Source: Flavobacteriaceae bacterium (GTDB taxonomy: Bacteria > Bacteroidota > Bacteroidia > Flavobacteriales > Flavobacteriaceae). Taken from it: a DNA stretch of 5,472 nucleotides. A model generated the notes under the pieces. That model was not told where the DNA came from, did not search any database, and was given only the letters and a program-made list of their open reading frames with translations. The first letter of the stretch is position 1. Each line of letters opens with the position of its first letter. The position numbers and the translations under genes are program-made. The stretch is taken from positions 1-5,472 of the forward strand of contig JAQWON010000060.1 of assembly GCA_029245825.1 (NCBI GenBank), in the 5' to 3' direction. This document shows positions 1 to 5,472 of this stretch, one piece after another.

Positions 1-242
1 AAAGTATTGAATACATTCCATACCCTAAGTTTGATAATAAATTTATTAAAGAGTTTAAAAAGAACTATCCTGTATCTTTTAATGGCAAAACTAGATATAT
101 GCTTGAATTATCTTTGGATCTTAGTAAAAATAAAATTGAAGAGATTGTATTAAATGAACCTAGAACTGAAAAATATCTTAAGGGAGAAAATCCAAAAAAA
201 ATTATTTTCATCAAGGGTAAGATAATTAATATTGTTACATAG
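1..242 (+). CDS. leuS: Leucyl-tRNA synthetase, C-terminal end (partial)
   Basis: An open frame enters from the left edge (first whole codon at position 3) and ends at TAG 240-242, giving the last 79 residues of a larger protein. The stretch contains YPVSFNGKTRYMLELSLDLS, then EPRTEKYLKGENPKK and a terminus in GKIINIVT. From memory this matches the C-terminal domain of Bacteroidetes leucyl-tRNA synthetases, in which a (Y)P(V/I)SFNGK(T/M)R block is followed by a Lys-rich strand and a terminal K(I/V)(I/V)N(I/L)V. The enzyme is a cytoplasmic class I synthetase that attaches leucine to tRNA-Leu; this small terminal domain contacts the tRNA. The HIGH and KMSKS motifs and the editing domain lie outside the window, so the identification rests on the tail alone. 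The stop codon overlaps the start of the next gene by one base, suggesting co-translation. Confidence 0.85.
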   Translation, partial: SIEYIPYPKFDNKFIKEFKKNYPVSFNGKTRYMLELSLDLSKNKIEEIVLNEPRTEKYLKGENPKKIIFIKGKIINIVT

Positions 243-514
243 TGAGTTCAATTTATATTGAAGCTATAGGCTTATCCGCTGGGTTTTTAACAATGATTGG
301 TTTTTTCCCTCAATTAATTAAAATATGGAGATCCGGTTCTACAGAAGGAGTATCACTAGTAATGTACTTTGTTTTATTATTAGGAGTTACTTTATGGCTT
401 ATTTATGGGTTTTTTATAAATAGTTTATCAATTATTATTTCAAATTTGATTGCAGGTATTATTCAAATTTTTATTATCTCTATTATAATAATAAACCGAA
501 AAAAAGAAAAGTAA
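242..514 (+). CDS. SemiSWEET family sugar transporter
   Basis: This 90-residue protein is a single three-helix bundle of the SWEET/MtN3/PQ-loop superfamily. Hydrophobic helices lie at about residues 6-25, 37-57 and 62-84, followed by a basic tail (NRKKEK). The PQ motif is at P23-Q24 at the end of helix 1. The segment STEGVSLVMY corresponds to the usual T(R/K)GIS-MY block. W52 and N68 have the same spacing from each other and from the PQ proline as the sugar-pocket Trp and Asn of the Leptospira SemiSWEET. Family members dimerise in the inner membrane and move mono- or disaccharides down their gradient; the substrate here cannot be read from sequence. The start is GTG, with its G being the last base of the leuS TAG stop. 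The next in-frame ATG (residue 18) would delete most of helix 1, so GTG is the better choice. No convincing Shine-Dalgarno is present, as is common in Bacteroidetes. Confidence 0.9.
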   Translation: MSSIYIEAIGLSAGFLTMIGFFPQLIKIWRSGSTEGVSLVMYFVLLLGVTLWLIYGFFINSLSIIISNLIAGIIQIFIISIIIINRKKEK

Positions 515-518
515 CTTT

Positions 519-989
519 TTATATTTTAATTTGCCTATTTATTTGTTGATCAAGAGAGACAAGTGTTTCAGTTCTTGAAATTCCATCAATTGTTTGAATT
601 TTTTCATTTAGTAATTTCATTAAGTGTTGATTATCTTTACATATAATTTTAATAAAAACACTCCAGTTACCAGTAGTGTAATGGCATTCAATAACTTCTT
701 CAATTTCTCTTAGTTTTTTTACAACTTCAGGATTTCTGATAGCCTGATCTAAAAATATACCGATAAAAGCCATAGTTTTATATCCTAATAATTTTGGGTT
801 TAAAACCATTTGGAAGGATGAAATAAGATTTGATTCTTCAAGTTTTTTTAGACGTTGATGAACTGCCGTTCCTGATATTCCAGCTTTTTTAGATATCTCA
901 TTTATTGACTTTCTTGAGTTTGTCATCAACTCTCTTAAAATTATCTTATCTAGCCCGTCAATTATTATATTTCTATTTTCAAATTTCAA
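519..989 (-). CDS. Lrp/AsnC family transcriptional regulator
   Basis: This 156-residue protein has the usual length and two-domain plan of the family. An N-terminal winged helix-turn-helix covers about residues 10-60 (LDKIILRELMTNSRKS, EISKKAGISGTAVHQRLKKL). A C-terminal effector-binding and oligomerisation (RAM) domain covers about 67-150, with the loop HYTTGNW at 103-109 at the position of the usual Gly-rich ligand turn. Relatives sense amino acids and act as global or local regulators; the target genes here are unknown. The start is TTG. An in-frame TAA at 1002-1004 lies only four codons upstream, and the next Met (residue 22) would remove the first helix. AGAGG (992-996) lies just 2 bases before the TTG, too close for a good ribosome binding site, so the exact start is slightly uncertain. 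It lies 24 bases after hemD on the same strand and probably shares its transcript. Its stop is 4 bases from that of the convergent transporter. Confidence 0.93.
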   Translation of the reverse strand: MKFENRNIIIDGLDKIILRELMTNSRKSINEISKKAGISGTAVHQRLKKLEESNLISSFQMVLNPKLLGYKTMAFIGIFLDQAIRNPEVVKKLREIEEVIECHYTTGNWSVFIKIICKDNQHLMKLLNEKIQTIDGISRTETLVSLDQQINRQIKI

Positions 990-1013
990 AGCCTCTATTA
1001 TTTAATATGAAAA

Positions 1014-1757
1014 TTATTTATTGTTTTGAGAAATATATTTCTCAATTGCCATAGTCATAGATGGAGTGTCAGGAGTAGGTGCTTTTACATCTATTCTTAG
1101 CTTTGCATCACTAGCAGCCTTTACAGTTGCATTTCCATAGACTGCAATTCTTGTGTTATTTTGTTTAAAATCTGGAAAATTTTTAAATAATGATTCAATG
1201 CCTGAGGGACTAAAAAAAACTAGAACATCATAATAGACATCTCTTAAATCAGAAAGATCACTAACAACAGTTTTATAAAGTTTAGCTCTAGTCCAATTTA
1301 TGCTAATAGAATCTAAGAAGAGAGATGTTTCAGAATTTAAAACATCTGATGTTGGAACAAGAAAACTTTCATTTTCAAATTTCTGAAAAACACTTTCCAA
1401 GCTCTTAAAATCTCTATCTCCAACATATATTTTTCTTTTTCTATAAACAACATACTTTTGAAGATAAAAACCTATGGCTTCAGATTGACAGAAATATTTT
1501 GTAGAATCAGGAACCTTATATCTCATTTCTTCAGCTAGTCTAAAAAAGTGATCAACAGCATTTTTACTTGTTAAAATAACATTATTAAAATCAGAAAAAT
1601 TAATTTTTTGTTGTCTGACATTTTTTGCAGTCATACCTTCGACATGGATAAAAGGTCTAAAATCAATTTTTAATTTATACTTTTCTTTAAGTCTAGAGTA
1701 GGGAGATTTTTCATTAGATGGCTCAGGTTGGGAAACTAAAACAGTTTTTACTTTCAT
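1014..1757 (-). CDS. hemD: Uroporphyrinogen-III synthase
   Basis: This 247-residue cytoplasmic enzyme closes hydroxymethylbilane with inversion of ring D to give uroporphyrinogen III, the common precursor of haem, sirohaem and cobalamin. It shows the two-lobed HemD pattern: a first lobe with VLVSQPEP near the N-terminus, ILTSKNAVDHFF (61-72) and YFCQSEA (88-94), and a second lobe with LYKTVVSDLSDL (160-171), FFSPSGIESLF (181-191) and IAVYGNATVKAA (204-215), then APTPDTPSMTMAI (226-238). HemD is poorly conserved in general, but these blocks are characteristic of the Bacteroidetes form. The ATG start lies 19 bases after the DUF4271 stop on the same strand, and the Lrp-family gene follows 24 bases downstream. 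Other haem-pathway genes are not in the window. Length and motifs indicate an intact gene. Confidence 0.93.
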   Translation of the reverse strand: MKVKTVLVSQPEPSNEKSPYSRLKEKYKLKIDFRPFIHVEGMTAKNVRQQKINFSDFNNVILTSKNAVDHFFRLAEEMRYKVPDSTKYFCQSEAIGFYLQKYVVYRKRKIYVGDRDFKSLESVFQKFENESFLVPTSDVLNSETSLFLDSISINWTRAKLYKTVVSDLSDLRDVYYDVLVFFSPSGIESLFKNFPDFKQNNTRIAVYGNATVKAASDAKLRIDVKAPTPDTPSMTMAIEKYISQNNK

Positions 1758-1776
1758 ACCTTAAAAATTAGACTTT

Positions 1777-2424
1777 TCAGGAGGTTATATAGTCATAAAC
1801 CAATAACCAAGGAGTTATTTTAAAAGCACAAAGATATAAAATAATATAAAAAAAACTTGAGGCTCTATTATGAGCAATTTTATAATAGATAATTAAATGC
1901 ATAAAAAAAATTACAAAAGCAATCAGAAATGACACGAGAAACAAAAATTTAATATTAGTTGGGAAAGTATATCTGTAGATAAGTAACAAAGGAAATGTAA
2001 ATAGAGATATTCTAAAGTATAGAGAAATACTTTTGAAAATTAATTGCTCAAACAAATTCTCAAGATTTAAAAATCTAAAAACATATTTTAAAAAGAAATA
2101 TCTAGAAACTATTATGATCAAAATAATTAGGGCAACAGTTTTAAATGTTTGAAAAGAAATTAACTCATCGATAATAAAGGTCAAAAGAATACTTTTAATC
2201 ATTATGGTAAAAATGATTTTTAATATATTGAATAAATCAAAATAGTTTGCTTTTTTTTCTTTAGCATAAATACTAAAATATTTTTCCGAGGTAAAAGAAT
2301 ATATAAGGAATCCAAATTTTTTTTTATCAATATTCTTAAGAAAACCAAGAATTAATAATGATAAAAGAAAAAAAATTGAAATCCAATCCTTATTTGATTT
2401 TATTATTTCTTCCACTTCAAGCAT
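1777..2424 (-). CDS. DUF4271 family integral membrane protein
   Basis: This 215-residue, very hydrophobic protein has about six predicted membrane helices (roughly residues 14-29, 63-87, 94-118, 135-151, 158-182 and 189-210). It contains a polar loop with TSEKYFSIYAKEKK (45-58) and ends in FFYIILYLCAFKITPWLLVY (191-210). That ending closely resembles the conserved (F)YFILYLCALEI(A/T)P block of DUF4271, a Bacteroidetes family of unknown function commonly found beside hemD. Here it is the first gene of the minus-strand run ahead of hemD, with a 19-base gap. No enzymatic motif is visible. The link to hemD suggests, without proving, a role connected with tetrapyrroles or the membrane. The ATG at 2424 gives a short polar N-terminus before helix 1. 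A T9 run at 2317-2325 (A9 in the coding strand) is spanned by an intact frame. Confidence 0.85.
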   Translation of the reverse strand: MLEVEEIIKSNKDWISIFFLLSLLILGFLKNIDKKKFGFLIYSFTSEKYFSIYAKEKKANYFDLFNILKIIFTIMIKSILLTFIIDELISFQTFKTVALIILIIIVSRYFFLKYVFRFLNLENLFEQLIFKSISLYFRISLFTFPLLLIYRYTFPTNIKFLFLVSFLIAFVIFFMHLIIYYKIAHNRASSFFYIILYLCAFKITPWLLVYDYITS

Positions 2425-2493
2425 TTCATAAAAATAAGAAGTATTATTGTTATCAGTTTTTTTTATGATGATTTATTAATTTTACGAAAGTTT
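2425..2493. promoter_or_regulatory. Divergent intergenic region, probable promoters for both flanking runs
   Basis: These 69 A/T-rich bases separate the start of the leftward DUF4271-hemD-Lrp run from the start of the rightward mannosyltransferase-pyrC-DUF4296 run. Because every other junction in those runs is 24 bases or less, promoters for both are most likely here. That is an inference from layout. The Bacteroidetes pattern (TTTG at about -33 and TAnnTTTG at about -7) is not convincingly present: the best plus-strand candidate, TAATTTTA at 2477-2484, is imperfect and is 27 bases from the nearest upstream TTG (2447-2449). A T8 run sits at 2457-2464. No inverted-repeat operator was found by eye. 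Confidence 0.4.
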
Positions 2494-3213
2494 ATGAATA
2501 GTAGCTTAGTTATTATACCAACTTATAATGAAGTTGATAATATTGAAAGAATAGTAAAAAGAGTTTTTTTAGAGAAGTCTTTTGATATTTTAGTCGTAGA
2601 TGATTCTTCCCCTGATGGTACGGCTGATAAAGTTATTAAGTTGCAGCGTCATTTTAAAGATAGATTATTTATAGAGGGTAATCATAAAAAGAGAGGAATT
2701 GGAAAAGCCTATCTTATTGGTTTTGAATGGGCCTTGAAAAGAAAATATAATTATATCTTTCAGATCGATGCTGATTTATCTCATGATCCGAAGGAACTTC
2801 CTAAAATGCTTGATAATCTAAAAAATAATGTAGATGTAATAATAGGCTCTAGATATGTTGACGGAATAAATGTTGTTAATTGGCCTTTGAGCAGAATATT
2901 ACTTTCTTATTTTGCTTCTCTTTATGTAAGAATTTTAACTTTTATGCCAATAAAGGATCCAACCTCAGGATTTGTTGGTTACAAGAGTAGTGTTCTGGAT
3001 TCATTAATTAATAATAAAATTAGATTTTCAGGATATGCCTTTCAAATTGAAATGAAATTTAAGTCTTGGAAAAAAAAATTTATACTTAAAGAGCATCCTA
3101 TAGTTTTTGTTAATCGAACTGATGGAATTTCAAAAATGAATGGAGACATAATATGGGAGGCTTTTTTTGGTATTTTCATTCTAATTTTCGATAGTTTTTT
3201 TAATAAAAAATAG
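2494..3213 (+). CDS. Polyprenol monophosphomannose synthase (GT2 glycosyltransferase)
   Basis: This 239-residue enzyme of the dolichol-phosphate mannosyltransferase type should transfer mannose from GDP-mannose to a polyprenyl phosphate at the cytoplasmic face of the membrane, giving a lipid-linked mannose donor. It carries the GT-A nucleotide-binding blocks VIIPTYNEVDNIERIV (6-21) and ILVVDDSSPDGTADKV (32-47, with D36-D37), the segment RGIGKAYLIGFEWAL (67-81), and the metal-binding DAD at D92-A-D94 within QIDADLSHDP. IIGSRYVDG (116-124), DPTSGFVGY (155-163) and the acceptor-side NRTDGISKM (207-215) follow. It has only the catalytic domain plus a short hydrophobic stretch near residues 222-236, with no GtrA-type or multi-helix C-terminal membrane domain. 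The ATG start fits the family N-terminus, and no other start codon was found in frame in the intergenic space. pyrC begins 3 bases after its stop. The exact sugar is inferred from the family. Confidence 0.9.
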   Translation: MNSSLVIIPTYNEVDNIERIVKRVFLEKSFDILVVDDSSPDGTADKVIKLQRHFKDRLFIEGNHKKRGIGKAYLIGFEWALKRKYNYIFQIDADLSHDPKELPKMLDNLKNNVDVIIGSRYVDGINVVNWPLSRILLSYFASLYVRILTFMPIKDPTSGFVGYKSSVLDSLINNKIRFSGYAFQIEMKFKSWKKKFILKEHPIVFVNRTDGISKMNGDIIWEAFFGIFILIFDSFFNKK

Positions 3214-3216
3214 CTA

Positions 3217-4557
3217 ATGGAAAAGATATTGATTAAAAATGCGATTTTGGTGAATGAAAATAAAATATCTCAAAAAGATCTTTTAATCAAAGGAGAATAT
3301 ATCTTTAAAATAGATGATTTTATTGAAGAAGTTAATGTAGATAAAACAATAGATGCCAAGGGATTACATTTAATTCCTGGTTGGATTGATGATCAGGTTC
3401 ATTTCAGAGAGCCAGGGTTAGCTCATAAGGGAAATATCTCATCTGAGTCAAGGGCTGCTGTTGCTGGCGGAATTACTTCATACATAGAAATGCCAAATAC
3501 ACTGCCTCAGACAACAACAGCAGAGGCTTTAGATGAGAAAATAGATATTGCCTCTAAGAATTCTTTTGCAAACTATTCTTTTCTCTTTGGAGGCACTAAT
3601 CATAATCTAGATGATATTAAAAATTTTGATAAGAAAAAAGCCGCCGGGTTAAAACTTTTTTTAGGATCATCTACGGGGAATATGTTAGTTGATGATTTAG
3701 ATGTTCTAAGAGAAATATTTTTGGCAACTGATTTACCAATTGCAGTTCATTGTGAAGATGAAGATATAATTAGAGAAAATCTTAAAAAATATAAAAAATT
3801 ATATGGTAAAGATATTCCAGTTGAGGAGCACTCAAAGATTAGAAGTGAAAAAGCTTGTTATTTATCTTCAAAAAAAGCAATAGCATTAGCAAAAGAAACA
3901 GGAGCAAGACTTCATGTTTTTCATTTGTCAACTGCAATTGAAACTCACCTTTTTGAAAATAATATTCCATTAGAAGAAAAAAAAATTACATCAGAAGTAT
4001 GTGTTCATCACTTGTGGTTTTCAGAAAAAGACTACAATGATAAAGGTAATTTTATAAAATGGAATCCTTCTATAAAAAAGTATACTGATCAATTGGCTTT
4101 ATGGGAAGCATTAAATGATGACAGAATAGATATTTTAGCCACAGATCACGCCCCTCACCTGGAAAGTGAAAAGAAACTTGATTATCTAAATTGTCCTTCA
4201 GGTGGACCAATGGTTCAACACGCCTTACCAGCGATGCTAACTGCTCATAAAAAAGGTAAAATAAGTCTTGAAAAAATTGTTGAAAAAGCTTGTCATAATC
4301 CTGCGAAATTATTTAAAATTAAAAAGAGAGGATTTTTAAGAGAAGGATATTTTGCTGATTTAGTTTTGATAGATTTAGAAAAGAAAAACAAAGTTTTAAA
4401 AGATTCTGTACTTTATTTATGTGGTTGGTCTCCATTTGAGGGGACCACTTTTGACGCATCAGTGATTAATACATTTGTAAATGGTAAAATAGTTTATGAT
4501 TTTGAAAAAATTGTCTCAAAGCCGTGTGGTAAAAGACTTGAATTTGATAGAAATTAA
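3217..4557 (+). CDS. pyrC: Dihydroorotase
   Basis: This 446-residue amidohydrolase is full length for a class I dihydroorotase and catalyses the reversible cyclisation of N-carbamoyl-aspartate to dihydroorotate, the third step of pyrimidine synthesis. Visible elements are PGWIDDQVHFREPG (54-67), the substrate-binding MPNT (92-95), GLKLFLGSS (144-152) with K146 as the likely carboxylated metal-bridging lysine, AVHCED (176-181) with H178, HVFHLST (233-239) with H236, and ATDHAPH (308-314) with the probable catalytic D310. CGWSPFEGTTF (402-412) closes the C-terminal part. The first His of the usual HxH metal motif is Gln60 while H62 is kept; from memory this DDQVHFREPG form is typical of Bacteroidetes dihydroorotases. 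Because all other catalytic residues are present, I take it as active, not as a dead PyrC-like paralogue. Its stop TAA directly abuts the next ATG, indicating an operon with the DUF4296 gene. Confidence 0.95.
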   Translation: MEKILIKNAILVNENKISQKDLLIKGEYIFKIDDFIEEVNVDKTIDAKGLHLIPGWIDDQVHFREPGLAHKGNISSESRAAVAGGITSYIEMPNTLPQTTTAEALDEKIDIASKNSFANYSFLFGGTNHNLDDIKNFDKKKAAGLKLFLGSSTGNMLVDDLDVLREIFLATDLPIAVHCEDEDIIRENLKKYKKLYGKDIPVEEHSKIRSEKACYLSSKKAIALAKETGARLHVFHLSTAIETHLFENNIPLEEKKITSEVCVHHLWFSEKDYNDKGNFIKWNPSIKKYTDQLALWEALNDDRIDILATDHAPHLESEKKLDYLNCPSGGPMVQHALPAMLTAHKKGKISLEKIVEKACHNPAKLFKIKKRGFLREGYFADLVLIDLEKKNKVLKDSVLYLCGWSPFEGTTFDASVINTFVNGKIVYDFEKIVSKPCGKRLEFDRN

Positions 4558-4932
4558 ATGAATTTGACTTTGAAGCCTTTTTTTTGTTATATAATATTAA
4601 TTTTATTTGGTTGTGATAACTTTAATAATGATAAAGCTCCAGATAATTTGATTGAGCCAAACAAAATGGCAAACATATTAGTTGACATGGAGCTTTTAAG
4701 ATCTATTAAATCAACAAATGCTAGTGATGAATATAAAGAAAATGCATTGGGTGATTTGTATCTTTACAAAAAATATAAAGTAGATAGTCTTCAAATAGTT
4801 GAATCTAAAAAACACTATTCAAAATATCCAAAAAAATATCTTGTTATATATAAATCTGTTGAAAATAGACTTAAATTCATGAAAGACAGCCTTAATCAGA
4901 TCATGGATAGTAAAATTGACAAAATAGAATAA
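4558..4932 (+). CDS. DUF4296 family predicted lipoprotein
   Basis: This 124-residue protein begins with a short signal sequence (MNLTLKPFFCYIILILFGC) ending in a lipobox-like LFGC with Cys19 as the probable lipidated residue. The mature part is polar and helical. It includes PDNLIEPNKMANILVDMELL (28-47), then YLYKKYKVDSLQIVESKKHY (68-87) and a charged helix with IYKSVENRLKFMKDSL (97-112). These match the pattern I know for DUF4296, a Bacteroidetes lipoprotein family with a P(D/E)(N/K)LI..(K/D)M..IL..(L/M).(L/I)L opening and YKKY.(I/V)DS(L/F)Q centre. Function is unknown; location should be the cell envelope. The ATG follows the pyrC stop with no gap, so translation is probably coupled. Phe at the -2 position of the lipobox is less usual, so lipidation is likely but not certain. 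The next gene is convergent, with 8 bases between stops. Confidence 0.87.
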   Translation: MNLTLKPFFCYIILILFGCDNFNNDKAPDNLIEPNKMANILVDMELLRSIKSTNASDEYKENALGDLYLYKKYKVDSLQIVESKKHYSKYPKKYLVIYKSVENRLKFMKDSLNQIMDSKIDKIE

Positions 4933-4940
4933 TAAATAAG

Positions 4941-5472
4941 TTAATTGAAATAATCTATAGGGCTGTAAGAAAATGAAATCTTAGATTTTATTTTATTTCC
5001 ATTAATTGGCTTACATTCATATAAACTTTTTATAAGAGCTTTGGTTAAAAATCTTTTTTTTAATCCAAAAAAAGATATAGTTTTCTCAATTATCCATCCT
5101 AAATATAATATAGACTTTGGGAGGGGATATAATGTTGTTTTTTTATTAAACTTTTTTTGAACCATTTGATATATTTTTTTGTAGGACCAGTTTTCAGCAA
5201 CTAAAATGAAGCGTTCATTTTGAATATTTGATTCCATTAAATGAAACATAAGGTGAACTACGTCCTTGATTTCAACTAAACCAGTTGAACCAGATGGAAA
5301 AAAAATAAATCCTTTCTTTATTGAATCAAACATGGTGTTTATTGGACTTCTCTTCCCAAGAATAACCCCCGGATTAATTATAACAGTAGGTAAACCCTCC
5401 TCTGAACCCCGCCAAACTTCAAGCTCAGCACCATATTTAGAATAAGAGTATGGAGTTTTATCCAGGCTATTG
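4941..5472 (-). CDS. NAD-dependent epimerase/dehydratase family protein (SDR), C-terminal part, partial
   Basis: The frame is open on the minus strand from the right edge (first whole codon 5469-5471) to TAA 4941-4943, giving 176 C-terminal residues; the true start lies outside. The edge portion encodes TPYSYSKYGAELEVWRGSEE, which contains the SDR catalytic YxxxK (Tyr codon 5448-5450, Lys codon 5436-5438). It is followed by VIINPGVILG, the post-catalytic PG motif of extended SDRs. Downstream are VEIKDVVHLMFHLME, equivalent to the usual (Y)V.V.DVA..... segment, and ERFILVAENWSYKKIY, resembling the usual ...G E.(Y/W)S(Y/F)KEL... block. The N-terminal Rossmann fold and its GxxGxxG are not visible, so cofactor and substrate cannot be judged. 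The Met at 5331-5333 is internal, not the start. It faces the DUF4296 gene tail to tail. Confidence 0.88.
   Translation of the reverse strand, partial: NSLDKTPYSYSKYGAELEVWRGSEEGLPTVIINPGVILGKRSPINTMFDSIKKGFIFFPSGSTGLVEIKDVVHLMFHLMESNIQNERFILVAENWSYKKIYQMVQKKFNKKTTLYPLPKSILYLGWIIEKTISFFGLKKRFLTKALIKSLYECKPINGNKIKSKISFSYSPIDYFN

Noticed and set aside
503..520. Small inverted repeat AAAAG-TAA-CTTTT at the SemiSWEET stop, between convergent genes, as a bidirectional terminator.
   Set aside because: The stem is five weak pairs (four A-U) with a three-base loop, next to A and T runs expected in such A+T-rich DNA. Too weak to call as a terminator.
2317..2325. T9 homopolymer within DUF4271 as a phase-variable slippage tract.
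   Set aside because: It encodes a run of lysines in an intact frame, and runs of similar length occur elsewhere in the window (A9 at 3977-3985 in pyrC, T8 at 2457-2464). Nothing marks it as a switch.
2447..2484. Possible Bacteroidetes promoter (TTG at 2447-2449 with TAATTTTA at 2477-2484) ahead of the mannosyltransferase.
   Set aside because: The -7 box is imperfect, and the 27-base spacing exceeds the usual roughly 17-23. Only the intergenic region as a whole is annotated.
4933..4940. Terminator between the convergent DUF4296 and epimerase genes.
   Set aside because: Only 8 bases separate the stops, and no GC-containing hairpin followed by a T run is visible on either side.
5051..5076. Perfect 10-base inverted repeat (ATCTTTTTTT, 6-base loop, AAAAAAAGAT).
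   Set aside because: It lies inside the epimerase coding frame, where it simply encodes SFFGLKKR. It is mostly A/T run and is readily explained by base composition and codon choice.
1..5472. A novel defence, mobile or RNA-based system hidden in the window.
   Set aside because: Every stretch is explained by ordinary chromosomal genes with short gaps. No direct-repeat array, integrase, transposase, toxin-antitoxin pair or structured RNA was seen on either strand.

Overview
This window is a strongly A+T-rich, gene-dense stretch of bacterial chromosome that looks like the Bacteroidetes, most likely class Flavobacteriia and perhaps a marine, compact-genome lineage. The assignment rests on protein content and order: a hemD next to a DUF4271 membrane protein, a polyprenol-phosphate mannosyltransferase, a dihydroorotase of the DDQVHFREPG type, a DUF4296 lipoprotein and a convergent SDR-family epimerase. 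I recognise this as a conserved flavobacterial neighbourhood from memory, not from a search. There is no mobile element, CRISPR array, RNA gene or sign of recent transfer, and no gene-free stretch over 300 bases; the longest gap is 69 bases.

Layout. (1) Positions 1-242, plus strand: the last 79 codons of leucyl-tRNA synthetase, whose TAG stop shares its G with the GTG start of a 90-residue SemiSWEET sugar transporter (242-514). (2) Positions 519-2424, minus strand: a tight run read leftwards from 2424, made of a DUF4271 membrane protein, uroporphyrinogen-III synthase (hemD) and an Lrp/AsnC-family regulator, with gaps of 19 and 24 bases. Its end converges on the SemiSWEET gene with 4 bases between stops. 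(3) Positions 2425-2493: the only real intergenic space, between divergent genes, and so the probable promoter region for both flanking runs. (4) Positions 2494-4932, plus strand: polyprenol monophosphomannose synthase, dihydroorotase (pyrC) and a DUF4296 lipoprotein, separated by 3 and 0 bases, a likely operon. (5) Positions 4941-5472, minus strand: the C-terminal 176 residues of an NAD-dependent epimerase/dehydratase-family protein, running off the right edge.

Functionally this is mostly housekeeping: tRNA charging, tetrapyrrole synthesis, pyrimidine synthesis and lipid-linked mannose supply, with two conserved Bacteroidetes families of unknown function (DUF4271, DUF4296) embedded in it. 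I do not see a new defence, mobile or regulatory system. The observations most worth checking are the Gln in place of the first metal-binding His of dihydroorotase, the stop/start overlap of leuS with the transporter, and the tight linkage of the two unknown families to hemD and pyrC.
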